From contig NZ_JBFOHP010000002.1 in assembly GCF_040907265.1 (NCBI RefSeq), positions 2,318,501-2,382,500 of the forward strand: a stretch of 64,000 nucleotides of DNA. The letters run 5' to 3'. Within the stretch, counting starts at the first letter, position 1; every line of letters starts with the position of its first letter. The DNA comes from Streptomyces sclerotialus. GTDB lineage: Bacteria > Actinomycetota > Actinomycetes > Streptomycetales > Streptomycetaceae. A program made the position numbers and the translations under genes. The notes under the pieces were generated by a model. It was not told where the DNA came from. It did not search any database and saw only the letters and a program-made list of their open reading frames with translations. Shown in pieces: positions 8,637-17,377 of the stretch.

Positions 8637-10478
8637 ATGCCGCTCGATCGCAGAACGTTTCTCGGGACTTCCGTCGCCACGGGCGCCGGGGTCGCGCTGA
8701 CGGGCGCCGCCGCGGCCCCGGCTGTCGCGGCGAGCGGACCGTCGGGCGCCCCGCTCGCCGCCGGTCACGGCCACGGCCACGGCCACGGCCACGGCGGCAA
8801 GCGGTACGCGTTCACCGTGATGGGTACGACCGACCTCCACGGCAATGTCTTCAACTGGGATTACGCGACGGATGCCGAATTCGACGACGCTGCCCACAAC
8901 GACGTCGGACTGGCGAAGATTTCGACGCTGGTGAACGAGGTGCGTGCCGAGAAGGGCCGCCGCAACACTCTGCTGATCGACGCGGGTGACACCATCCAGG
9001 GAACGCAACTGGCGTACTACTACGCCAAGGTGGACCCGATCACCGGCGCGGGCGGCCCGGTGCACCCGATGGCCCGGGCCATGAATGCCATCGGTTACGA
9101 CGCCGCGGCGCTCGGCAATCACGAGTTCAATTACGGCATTCCGGTGCTGCGCAAGTTCGAGGAGAACTGCGACTTCCCGCTGCTGGGCGCGAACGCGGTG
9201 GATGCCACGTCGCTGCGCCCGGCGTTCCCTCCGTACGTCATCAAGCGGATGCGCACCCCGCACGGCCGGGATGTGCGCGTGGGAATCCTGGGGCTCACCA
9301 ATCCCGGCATCGCGATCTGGGACAAGGCGAACGTCCAGGGGAAGATGGCGTTCCCCGGCCTGGAGGAACAGGCCGCGAAGTGGGTGCCCCGGCTGCGTGC
9401 GCTGGGTGCGGACGTGGTGATCGTGGCGGCGCATTCCGGGTCGAGCGGTACGTCGTCGTACGGGGATCAGCTGCCGTACGTGGAGAATGCGGCCGCGCTG
9501 GTGGCGCAGCAGGTGCCCGGTATCGACGCGATTCTGGTGGGCCATGCGCACACGGAGATCGCGGAGTACCGGGTGAAGAACGAGCGGACGGGCCGTGAGG
9601 TGGTGTTGTCGGAGCCGCTGAAGTGGGGCCAGCGGCTGACCCTGTTCGACTTCGAATTGGTGTGGCAGCGCGGTCGTTGGTCGGTGGATTCGGTGTCGGC
9701 GCGGGTGCTGAACTCGAATACCGCCGAGGAGGACGGGCACATATCCGGTCTGCTGCGTGACGCGCACGCCAAGGTCGTTCGTTACGTGAATCAGGTGATC
9801 GGCCGCTCGACGGCGCGGCTGTCGGCGGCCGAGGCTCCGTACAAGGACACTCCGGTGCTCGATTTCATCGCGTTCGTGCAGGCGGAGGTGGTGCGGAAGG
9901 CGCTTGCCGGGGGTGCGTACGCGGATCTGCCGCTGGTGTCGCAGGCGTCGTGTTTCTCGCGTGCGGCGGAGGTGCCGGCGGGTGAGGTGACGATCCGGTC
10001 GATGGCGGCACTGTATCCGTTCGACAACACGCTGGAGGCGCGGGTGCTGACCGGGGCACAGTTGAAGGAGTACTTGGAGTTCTCCGCCCGGTATTACGTG
10101 CAGACGCCGTCGGGCGGTGAGGTGGATCCGGCGAAGCTGACGAATGCGGACGGCATTCCGGATTACAACTATGACGCGGTGAGCGGGGTGTCGTACGAGA
10201 TCGACATCGCGCAGCCGGCGGGCCGGCGGATCGGGAAGCTTCAGCTGGACGGCAAGCCGGTGGATCCGGCGGCGCGTTTCGTGCTGGCGGTGAACAATTA
10301 CCGGGCGAGCGGTGGGGGGAATTTCCCGCATGTCGCGAAGGCGGAGCAGGTGTGGGTGACATCGGACGAGATCCGGAATCTGATCATTGAGTGGGTGAAG
10401 CAGTCGGGTTCGATCGATGCGGCGCGTTTCGCGTCAGTGGACTGGAAGCTGACGCGGGACGGTGTTCCGGTCTTCTGA
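8637..10478 (+). CDS. Secreted bifunctional metallophosphatase / 5'-nucleotidase
   Basis: This is an extracellular nucleotide and phosphoester hydrolase of the UshA-type family (613 aa). It has a twin-arginine signal (DRRTFLG at residues 4-10, then an Ala-rich stretch to about 32). The metallophosphatase domain shows all metal-site motifs: DLHGN (66-70), DAGDTIQG, GNHEFNYG, a histidine in AAHSG, and GHAHTEI. The C-terminal nucleotidase domain carries NNYRASGGGNF. Between signal and catalytic domain is a GHGHGHGHGHGG run that could bind metal. ATG 8637 has AAGGAGAGG upstream. Its last 45 bases overlap the end of the convergent N-monooxygenase gene. Confidence 0.93.
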   Translation: MPLDRRTFLGTSVATGAGVALTGAAAAPAVAASGPSGAPLAAGHGHGHGHGHGGKRYAFTVMGTTDLHGNVFNWDYATDAEFDDAAHNDVGLAKISTLVNEVRAEKGRRNTLLIDAGDTIQGTQLAYYYAKVDPITGAGGPVHPMARAMNAIGYDAAALGNHEFNYGIPVLRKFEENCDFPLLGANAVDATSLRPAFPPYVIKRMRTPHGRDVRVGILGLTNPGIAIWDKANVQGKMAFPGLEEQAAKWVPRLRALGADVVIVAAHSGSSGTSSYGDQLPYVENAAALVAQQVPGIDAILVGHAHTEIAEYRVKNERTGREVVLSEPLKWGQRLTLFDFELVWQRGRWSVDSVSARVLNSNTAEEDGHISGLLRDAHAKVVRYVNQVIGRSTARLSAAEAPYKDTPVLDFIAFVQAEVVRKALAGGAYADLPLVSQASCFSRAAEVPAGEVTIRSMAALYPFDNTLEARVLTGAQLKEYLEFSARYYVQTPSGGEVDPAKLTNADGIPDYNYDAVSGVSYEIDIAQPAGRRIGKLQLDGKPVDPAARFVLAVNNYRASGGGNFPHVAKAEQVWVTSDEIRNLIIEWVKQSGSIDAARFASVDWKLTRDGVPVF

Positions 10479-11897
10479 CGGGCGTGTGGTGGCCGGCGGC
10501 TGGTGCGGGAGCCGCCGCCCGCCGGGCGTTCGGTGGTGGGGGTGGGGCTGCGGTGCCAGGCCGAAGGTGGTGAAGGCGGTGCGGTCGGGGAGGGGGTAGG
10601 GCGTGGTGCCGGTGAGGTGGTTGAGGATGACGGCGCTGCGCCAGGCGGCGAGGCCGAGGTCGGGTGCGCCGACGCCGTGGGTGTGGCGTTCGGCGTTCTG
10701 TACGTAGACGGAGCCGGTGACGCGGGCGTCGAGGTCGAGCCGGTGGTGGACGTCGATGCGGGGGCGGCCTGCGGTGTCGCGGCGGAGGTAGGGGTCGAGG
10801 GCGCCGGTGAGGGCGTCGAGGCTGCGTTCGCGGTAGCCGGTGGCGAGGACGACGGCGTCGGTGGTGAGCCGGCTGCGGGTCTGCTGGTGGGCGTGTTCGA
10901 GGTGGAGTTCGACGGTGCGGGTGCCGATGCGGCCGGCGGTGCGGACGGTGACGCCGGGGGTGAGGACGGCGTCGGGCCAGCCGCCGTCGACGGTGCGTTC
11001 GTACAGCTCTTGGTGGATGGCGGCGATGGTGTCGTGGTCGATGCCCTTGTAGAGCTGCCACTGCTGCGGGACGAGGGCGTCGCGGGTGGCTTCGGGGAGG
11101 CCGTGGAAGTAGCGGGTGTGGTCGGGGGTGAACTGCTCCAGGCCGAGTTTGCTGTATTCCATGGGCGCGAAGGCGGGGGTGCGCGCCAGCCAGTGCAACC
11201 GTTCGTGGCCTGCGGGGCGATTGCGGAGCAGGTCGAGGAAGATCTCGGCGCCGGACTGGCCTGAGCCGATGACGGTGATGTGGTCGGCGGCGAGCAGGCG
11301 TTCGCGGTGGTCGAGGTAGTCGGCGGAGTGGATGACGGGGAGCGTGGGGGCGTCGGCGAGCGGCTGGAGCGGTTCGGGGATGTGGGGTGCGGTGCCGATG
11401 CCGAGGACGACGTTGCGGGCGTAGGTCCGGCCGAGCGCTTCGGCCTCGCCCTCGGCGTCGAGCTGGGTGTGGTCGATTTCGAAGACGGCGTGTTCGGCGT
11501 TCCAGCGAAGGGCGTCGACCTGGTGGCGGTAGTGCAGGCCGGGGAGGTTTTCGCTGACCCAGCGGCAGTACGCGTCGTACTCGGCGCGCGGGGCGTGGAA
11601 GCGCTCGGCGAAGTAGAAGGGGAAGAGCCGGTCCCGGTGCCTGAGGTAGTTCAGGAAGCTCCAGGGGCTGGTGGGGTCGGCGAGGGTGACGAGATCGGCG
11701 AGGAACGGGACTTGGAGGGTGGCGCCTTCGATCATGAGACCGGGATGCCAGTGGAAGGCGGGGCGCTGGTCGTAGAAGGCGCAGGTGAGGCCGGTGAGGG
11801 GCTGGGCGAGCGCGGCGAGTGAGAGGTTGAAGGGGCCGATGCCGACGCCGACGAGGTCGTGAGGGGTGCGCGGGTCCGGGGCGGTGGCGGTGGTCAT
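10434..11897 (-). CDS. Lysine/ornithine/diamine N-monooxygenase (siderophore biosynthesis, SidA/IucD/DesB family)
   Basis: This is a flavin- and NADPH-dependent enzyme that N-hydroxylates a lysine-derived diamine or an amino acid, the step that creates hydroxamate groups. The FAD motif GVGIGPFNLSL is at residues 17-27, followed by FHWHPGLMIEGATLQVPFL, a family hallmark; GSGQSGAEIF is the NADPH site and VLATGY the late motif. Length is 487 aa with a poorly conserved tail that overlaps the 5'-nucleotidase gene by 45 bases. Its start overlaps the decarboxylase stop by 4 bases, so the pair is co-translated. The product is likely a cadaverine- or diamine-based hydroxamate, by analogy with DesB. 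Confidence 0.9.
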   Translation of the reverse strand: MTTATAPDPRTPHDLVGVGIGPFNLSLAALAQPLTGLTCAFYDQRPAFHWHPGLMIEGATLQVPFLADLVTLADPTSPWSFLNYLRHRDRLFPFYFAERFHAPRAEYDAYCRWVSENLPGLHYRHQVDALRWNAEHAVFEIDHTQLDAEGEAEALGRTYARNVVLGIGTAPHIPEPLQPLADAPTLPVIHSADYLDHRERLLAADHITVIGSGQSGAEIFLDLLRNRPAGHERLHWLARTPAFAPMEYSKLGLEQFTPDHTRYFHGLPEATRDALVPQQWQLYKGIDHDTIAAIHQELYERTVDGGWPDAVLTPGVTVRTAGRIGTRTVELHLEHAHQQTRSRLTTDAVVLATGYRERSLDALTGALDPYLRRDTAGRPRIDVHHRLDLDARVTGSVYVQNAERHTHGVGAPDLGLAAWRSAVILNHLTGTTPYPLPDRTAFTTFGLAPQPHPHHRTPGGRRLPHQPPATTRPSEDRNTVPRQLPVH

Positions 11898-13876
11898 CGG
11901 GGGGCGTGGCCTTCCACTAGGTCGAGGAGGGTGCGCAGGTCGTCGGGGTGCGCGTGGGGGTTGAGGAGGGTGGCCTTCAGCCAGAGGCCGGTGGAGCCGG
12001 TGGCGCGGCCCAGGACGGCGTGTCCGTCGTGCAGCAGGCGCCGGCGGATGGTGGCGACGGTGGTGTCGTCGGCGCCGGTGGGGCGGAAGAGGACGGTGGT
12101 GAGGGTGGGGCGTGAGTGCAGTTCGAGGGTGGGGCGGGCTTCGACGAGGTCGGCGAGGGTGCGGGCTGCGGTGACGGTGCGGTCGACGAGGTCGGCGATG
12201 CCGCGGCGGCCGAGCGCCTTGAGGGTGACGGCGATCTTGAGGATGTCGGGGCGGCGGGTGGTGCGCAGCGAGCGGCCGAGCAGGTCGGGGAGGCCGGCTT
12301 CGGTGTCGTCGTCGGCGTTGAGGTAGTCCGCGCGGTGGTCCAGGGGGGCGAGGTCGCGGGCGTCGGGGACGGCGAGGAATCCGGCGGCGACCGGCTGCCA
12401 GCCGAGTTTGTGCAGGTCGAGGGTGACGGTGTGGGCGCGGTCCAGGCCGGTGAGCAGGTGCCGGTGGGTGTCACTGAAGAGGAGCGGGCCGCCGTACGCC
12501 GCGTCGACGTGGAACCGGGCGCGGTGTGCGGCGGCGGTGTCGGCCAGGGCGGGCAGGGGGTCGATGGCTCCGGAGTCGGTGGTGCCGGCGGTGGCGACGA
12601 CGAGAAGGGGCTGTCCGTCGAGGCGTTCGAGGGTGGCGGCGAGGTCGCCGGGGTCGAGCGTTCCGTCGGGTGTGGGGACGGTGACGGGCGCGGGCAGTCC
12701 CAGCAGCCAGGCGGCGCGGTGGATGCTGTGGTGTGCGTTGGCTCCGCAGACGACTCGCAGGGGCGGCCCGGCGGGTCCGGCGGGGGCGGTCTGTGCCGGG
12801 TGGGCCGTGTGGGGGTGAGTGAGGGTGTGAGTGCAGGTGTGCGGGCGGCCGGGGTGGTCGGGGCCGTGGACGGCGCGGTCGCAGGCGCGGTGTCCGTCCC
12901 GCTCGCCGGTGGGCACGCCGAGCTGGCCGCCGGTGTGCCGGACGCCGTGGTCCCGGGTGGCGTCGGTTCCGGCGCCGTGGGCGCGGGCCGCGTGCTCCCG
13001 GGTGGCCTCGCGCTCCCGTGCGGTGTGCTCCGCAGCGGCCGCAGCGGCTTCGCGCTCGCGGGCCGTCCGGTCGCGGGCTTCCTGCTCCTGGGCGGCGTGT
13101 TCGCGGGCCAGCAGTACGGCGAGCTGGTTGGACTCCGTACCGCCGGTGGTCACCAGGGCGTCGGCGTCGCGCCCGTGGGGGTGGACGAGTTCGGCGAGTG
13201 CGCGGGTGGTCAGGGCTTCCAGTTCGGATGCGGCGGGGGCCTGGTCCCAGGAGTCCATGGAGGGGTTGAGGGCCGAGGCGGCGAGGTCGGCGGCGGTGGC
13301 CAGGGCGAGCGGCGGGCAGTGCAGGTGCGCCGCGCAGTGCGGGTCGGCGGGGTCGGCGGCCCCGGCGGCGAGGGTGCGGACGAGCGTGCTCAGGGCGGCG
13401 TGCGGTCCTGCGCCGGTGTCCGGGAGGAGCGGCGCGCAGGCGTGCTGCACGGAGTCGGCGACGGTCTCGGGGCCTCCGGCCGGCAGCGGTCCGCCCCGCT
13501 CGGCGGCGCCGGTCTCCAGGGCGTCGAGCACGGTGTCGAGCAGCGGCCGCAACGCGCGTGGGCCGTTCCGGCCGCCGGCCAGTGCGGGACTGGAAGGAGC
13601 CGTCGCGGTGGGACCGGGCGCCGCGGCAGGTGCGGGGACGCGGGTGCTGGTCGCGGGCAGCGGCGTCCCGGACACGGACGCTTGGGCGGGGCCGGTGGCG
13701 GGTGCGTCGAGTACGGTGACGGCACCCGCCCGGGCGGAGGCCTGGGGTTCGTGGTCGTCCTCCGCCGGTGTCGCCTCGCCTCCCGTCGTGGTGGTGTCGG
13801 GTTCGGTCCTTACGGGGTCGCGGTGGCTGGGGGTGCTGTCGCCTGGGGCCGGGGCGCCTGGGGCGGGCACAGGCAT
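11894..13876 (-). CDS. PLP-dependent lysine/diaminobutyrate decarboxylase (DesA-like) with a large low-complexity insert
   Basis: This is a group II PLP decarboxylase expected to make the diamine that the downstream monooxygenase hydroxylates. Motifs are VTTGGTESNQLAVLLAR (near 242-258), AHHSIHRAAWLLGL (near 381-394), FHVDAAYGG with the cofactor aspartate (D458), and the PLP lysine K490 in TLDLHKLGWQP. At 660 aa it is far longer than the family norm (about 480). About 105 N-terminal residues are Pro/Ala/Thr-rich, and residues 259-373 are an Ala/Arg/Glu/His-rich insert placed between two conserved strands. The start ATG has AAGAAGGG upstream and an iron box lies 34 bases before it. Confidence 0.87.
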   Translation of the reverse strand: MPVPAPGAPAPGDSTPSHRDPVRTEPDTTTTGGEATPAEDDHEPQASARAGAVTVLDAPATGPAQASVSGTPLPATSTRVPAPAAAPGPTATAPSSPALAGGRNGPRALRPLLDTVLDALETGAAERGGPLPAGGPETVADSVQHACAPLLPDTGAGPHAALSTLVRTLAAGAADPADPHCAAHLHCPPLALATAADLAASALNPSMDSWDQAPAASELEALTTRALAELVHPHGRDADALVTTGGTESNQLAVLLAREHAAQEQEARDRTAREREAAAAAAEHTAREREATREHAARAHGAGTDATRDHGVRHTGGQLGVPTGERDGHRACDRAVHGPDHPGRPHTCTHTLTHPHTAHPAQTAPAGPAGPPLRVVCGANAHHSIHRAAWLLGLPAPVTVPTPDGTLDPGDLAATLERLDGQPLLVVATAGTTDSGAIDPLPALADTAAAHRARFHVDAAYGGPLLFSDTHRHLLTGLDRAHTVTLDLHKLGWQPVAAGFLAVPDARDLAPLDHRADYLNADDDTEAGLPDLLGRSLRTTRRPDILKIAVTLKALGRRGIADLVDRTVTAARTLADLVEARPTLELHSRPTLTTVLFRPTGADDTTVATIRRRLLHDGHAVLGRATGSTGLWLKATLLNPHAHPDDLRTLLDLVEGHAPR

Positions 13877-13909
13877 GGGTGTGCCCTTCTTGTCGGGGAT
13901 TCGATCGGT

Positions 13910-13923
13910 TTAGGGCGACCTAA
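13910..13923 (-). promoter_or_regulatory. Iron box (DmdR1/IdeR operator) upstream of the decarboxylase gene
   Basis: On the coding strand of the decarboxylase gene the sequence reads TTAGG-TCGC-CCTAA, matching both half-sites and the 4-base spacing of the inner part of the actinobacterial iron box. It is 34 bases upstream of the ATG. This predicts repression by iron-loaded DmdR1 and expression of the two siderophore genes under iron limitation. Confidence 0.8.
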
Positions 13924-14088
13924 GTTACTTCCGTTGTCGAGCCCTTCGCCGAGATGCGGGCGGAGTCCACTCTCACGAGGGACGCACGTGCTGGTTGAGC
14001 CGCTCGCATCTGATAGAAGCCCCGCGGCGCCTCGCCCCTCCCCCAGCCACGGCCTGCTACGGGGCGGCCGCGTGTCGTTCCGTACGCA

Positions 14089-16605
14089 TCACCCCTGACC
14101 GTTCCGGACGGCCAGCGCGCGGCGCAGGTCGTCGAGCTGGTCGGCGAGCTTGCGCCGGAGGGCCGGGGTGGGTGCCGCGTCGCGCAGGCAGGCCTCACCG
14201 AGCCGGAGGGTTTCCGGTTCGACGAACGGGGCGGGGAAGGCGTACCGGCCGGCGGCCTCGGCCAGGGCTGCGCCGCGACGGTCGGCCAGGGCGACGGCGT
14301 CGGTGAAGTACCGCTGCACGTAGGGGCGTACGAGGTCGGCCTGTTCGGGCGCCCAGAAGCCGGTGGCGGTCGCGGTGAAGAGATAGGTGGACAGGTCGTC
14401 GGCGGCGTCGGTGGTGAACATGGCCTCCCAGGCGGTCTTCTTGGCGGCCGGGTCGGGAAGCGCGGCGTGGCAGCGGGCGGCGCCTTCCTTGCCGCTGGCG
14501 CTGGGGTCACGGGTCAGCTCGGCGTCGATGGCGGCGGGCGTGGTGGCGCCGAGGACGGCGAGGCGGCCGAGGATGCGCCAGCGCAGTTCGGGGTCGAGGA
14601 CGGGGCCGCCGGGAACGCTGTCGCCGTCGAGCCAGTCCTGGATGCCTTCGGGGGTGGTGGCGCTGTCGATGAAGGTGCGGACGGCGGCCAGGCGCAGGCC
14701 TTGGCCGTCACCGTTCTCGCTGCCTTCGGTGCGGCGCAGGATGTCGCGGCAGAGGTCGGCGAGGGTGGTGAGGGCGGCGGAGCGGTCGGCCGCGGGGAGG
14801 TAGCGGTCGGCGATCTGGGTGCGGGCGAAGGCCAGGATGCCTTGGACGAGGGCGGTGTCGGTCTCGTGCGGGAGGTGGGTGCGGACGGCTTCCAGATACG
14901 CGGCGGGGGGCAGTTCACCGTCGCGGACCATGTCGCGGGCGGCGTTCCACACCACGGCGCGGGTGAGGGGATCGGGGAGGCCGGAGAGGGCGGCCTGCAC
15001 GGTGGTCCAGGAGGCGGGGTCGAGGCGGACCTTGGCGTAGGTGAGGTCCCGGTCGTTGAGGAGCACGAGGTCGGGGCGGCGGCCCGGGAGGGTGTGGGTG
15101 CGGCCTTCGGGCAGGTCGTGGGTGAGGGGTGCGCGGGGGACGAGGCGGCCGGGGGCGGTCGGGTCCTGGTCGTAGAGACCGATGGTGAGGTGGTGGGGAC
15201 GGTGTCCCTGGTGGGTGACGGTGAGCGTCCAGGAGCCGTCGTCGGTCTCGTCGATGACGGGGGTGAGGGTGTCGACTCCGGTGGTGCGCAGCCACTGGTC
15301 GGCCCAGGCGTGGACGTCACGGTCGGTGGCGCGGGCGAGGGAGTCGGTGAAGTCGGCGAGGGTGGCGTTGCCGAAGCGGTGCCGGGCGAAGTGGTCGTTG
15401 ATGCCGGCGAGGAAGTCCTTCTCACCCATCCAGGCGACGAGTTGGCGCAGGGCCGAGGCGCCCTTGGCGTAGGAGATGCCGTCGAAGTTGAGAAAGGCGG
15501 AGGCGGTGTCGGGGACCGCGTCGGGCGCGGGGGCGACGGGGTGAGTGGAGGGGCGCTGGTCGGCGTCGTATCCCCAGCTCTTGCGGGCGACGCCGAAGTC
15601 GGTCCAGGTGTCGGTGAAGTGGGTGGCTTCGCTGAGGACCTGGTAGCCCATGTACTCGGCGAAGGACTCGTTGAGCCAGATGTCGTCCCACCAGGCGAGG
15701 GTGACGAGGTCTCCGAACCACATGTGGGCCATTTCGTGGGCGATGACCATGCCGCGGGTCTGGCGCTCGGTGTCGGTGACGGCGGAGCGGTAGACGAATT
15801 CGTCGCGGAAGGTGACCAGGCCGGGGTTCTCCATGGCGCCGGCGTTGAATTCCGGGACGAACGCCTGGTCGTAGGAGTCGAAGGGGTAGGGCTCGTCGAA
15901 GAGCTGGTGGTAGCGGTCGTAGCAGCGGCGGGTGATGTCGAAGATCTCTTCGGCGTCGGCGTTGAGGTACGGCGCGAGGGAGCGGCGGCAATGGATGCCG
16001 AAGGGGAGGCCGGCGTGCTCGGTGCGGACGGAGTGCCAGGGGCCGGCGGCGACGGCGACCAGGTAAGTGCTGATGGGCGGGGTGGGGGCGAGAGCCCAGT
16101 GGCCTTCGGGGGCGCGGGTGGCGCGGGAGTTGCCGAGCACGGTCCAGCCATCGGGGGCGGTGACGGTGAGGGCGAAGACGGCCTTGAGGTCGGGCTGGTC
16201 GAAGGCGGGGAAGACGCGCTGGACGTCCTCCATGAACAGCTGGGTGTAGACGTAGGTCTCGCCGTCGGCGGGGTCGGTGAAGCGGTGCATGCCTTCGCCG
16301 GTGCGGGAGAAGCGCATCGTGGCTTCGACGCGCAGCTCGTGCTCGCCGGGGGTGAGGCCGGTGAGCGGGAAGTGGTTGTCCGCCAGGTCTGCCGGGTCGA
16401 GGGGGTGGCCGTCGAGGGTGATGCTGTGCAGTTTCTCGGGCTTGATGTCGAGGAAGGTGTCGCCCGCGGTGCGCGCGCTGAAGCGGATGGCCGCGCGGGT
16501 GGTGAAGTGTTCCTCGCCGGCGGTGAGGTCGAGGTCGATGTCGTAGTGGTGGACGTCGAGGATGCGGGCTCGGGTTTGCGCTTCTTCGCGCGTCAATGCG
16601 GGCAT
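14089..16605 (-). CDS. pepN: Aminopeptidase N (M1 family)
   Basis: This is a zinc aminopeptidase that removes N-terminal residues from peptides in the cytoplasm. The exopeptidase motif GAMEN is at residues 256-260, the zinc site HEMAH at 290-294 and the third ligand in NESFAEYMG (E313). The C-terminal ERAP1-like helical domain is present. Length (838 aa) is a little under the usual 850-860 of Streptomyces PepN, and ATG 16605 gives the expected start PALTREEAQ. No signal peptide is visible. It is transcribed alone, divergent from the MarR gene and upstream of the siderophore pair, but separated from that pair by 212 bases holding the iron box. Confidence 0.95.
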   Translation of the reverse strand: MPALTREEAQTRARILDVHHYDIDLDLTAGEEHFTTRAAIRFSARTAGDTFLDIKPEKLHSITLDGHPLDPADLADNHFPLTGLTPGEHELRVEATMRFSRTGEGMHRFTDPADGETYVYTQLFMEDVQRVFPAFDQPDLKAVFALTVTAPDGWTVLGNSRATRAPEGHWALAPTPPISTYLVAVAAGPWHSVRTEHAGLPFGIHCRRSLAPYLNADAEEIFDITRRCYDRYHQLFDEPYPFDSYDQAFVPEFNAGAMENPGLVTFRDEFVYRSAVTDTERQTRGMVIAHEMAHMWFGDLVTLAWWDDIWLNESFAEYMGYQVLSEATHFTDTWTDFGVARKSWGYDADQRPSTHPVAPAPDAVPDTASAFLNFDGISYAKGASALRQLVAWMGEKDFLAGINDHFARHRFGNATLADFTDSLARATDRDVHAWADQWLRTTGVDTLTPVIDETDDGSWTLTVTHQGHRPHHLTIGLYDQDPTAPGRLVPRAPLTHDLPEGRTHTLPGRRPDLVLLNDRDLTYAKVRLDPASWTTVQAALSGLPDPLTRAVVWNAARDMVRDGELPPAAYLEAVRTHLPHETDTALVQGILAFARTQIADRYLPAADRSAALTTLADLCRDILRRTEGSENGDGQGLRLAAVRTFIDSATTPEGIQDWLDGDSVPGGPVLDPELRWRILGRLAVLGATTPAAIDAELTRDPSASGKEGAARCHAALPDPAAKKTAWEAMFTTDAADDLSTYLFTATATGFWAPEQADLVRPYVQRYFTDAVALADRRGAALAEAAGRYAFPAPFVEPETLRLGEACLRDAAPTPALRRKLADQLDDLRRALAVRNGQG

Positions 16606-16760
16606 GCCGTCATGCTGCCGCAGGTCGGCGGCTTCGCGCAGCCATGCCCGGCAGCCTGTGGATAACTCGCCGGGAGTTGACCGGACCGGCCGCTGAGTGC
16701 GCTGCGGGCGGGGCGTGCGGTCCCGCGCCGAGGCTTTTCTGCCGTCGGTCCGCCGTGGCT

Positions 16761-16774
16761 TCTCAGTACTAAGA
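16761..16774. promoter_or_regulatory. Near-palindrome upstream of marR, candidate autoregulatory operator
   Basis: TCTCAGTACTAAGA is a 14-bp palindrome with one mismatched pair, centred on AGTACT. It partly overlaps TAAGAT, a possible -10 hexamer. MarR proteins usually bind such dyads in their own promoters. It lies about 60 bases before the preferred marR start. Confidence 0.4.
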
Positions 16775-16834
16775 TTTCGGATGGATCACGGCCGGGAGCC
16801 CGGCCCGAGGGGCGAGCCCGGGGAGGGTGCCGAG

Positions 16835-17377
16835 ATGGCGAGGAAGACGGCGGCGCAGGACGCGGTTGCCGGCATCATCGAGGACTGGCGGCGGGAGCGT
16901 CCGGAGCTGGACACCTCTCCGCTGGAGGTGCTGGCGCGGCTGCACCGTACGTTCCTGCGGTACAGCGCGAAGCTGACGGCTTCGGTGGAGTCGCACGGTC
17001 TGTCGGTGGCCGGTTTCGACGTGCTCACGGCGCTGCGCAGGGCGGGGAAGCCGTACCGGCGCACGGCGGGTCAGCTGGCCGATTCGGGGCTGATCTCGTC
17101 GGCGGGCGTGACGTTGCGGATCGACCGGCTGGAGAAGGACGGGCTGATCGTCCGGGAGCGGGACCCGGAGGACCGGCGGGTGGTGCGGTCGCGGCTGACG
17201 GAAGAGGGACTGGCCAGGATCGACGCGTTGTTCGCCGAGCACCTGGAGAACGAGCGGCGGATGCTGTCCGGCCTCTCCCCCGCCGAGTGCCGTCAGCTGG
17301 CGCGGCTGCTGTCGAAGCTGGAGCGGTCCATCACGGAGTCGGGTGCGGCGGAGCCGGAGTCGTCCTCCGAGGCGTGA
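16835..17377 (+). CDS. MarR-family transcriptional regulator
   Basis: This winged-helix dimeric repressor (180 aa) has the MarR core: LTASVESHGLSVAGFDVLTAL, recognition region SGLISSAGVTLRIDRLEKDGL and the wing VRERDPEDRRVVRSRLTEEG. MarR proteins commonly sense small aromatic acids, which suits the catabolic genes beside it. I chose ATG 16835, which has GGGGAGGG upstream at good spacing; an upstream in-frame ATG at 16781 would add 18 residues and could be leaderless. It ends 47 bases inside the convergent MFS gene. It is the nearest regulator to the minus-strand catabolic genes and a candidate for controlling them, but no direct evidence links it to the operators at about 30.1 kb. Confidence 0.9.
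   Translation: MARKTAAQDAVAGIIEDWRRERPELDTSPLEVLARLHRTFLRYSAKLTASVESHGLSVAGFDVLTALRRAGKPYRRTAGQLADSGLISSAGVTLRIDRLEKDGLIVRERDPEDRRVVRSRLTEEGLARIDALFAEHLENERRMLSGLSPAECRQLARLLSKLERSITESGAAEPESSSEA

Noticed and set aside
14467..16665. A 732-codon Gly/Glu/Val-rich plus-strand frame
   Set aside because: It is antisense to pepN, which has complete catalytic motifs; no motif is visible in the shadow frame.
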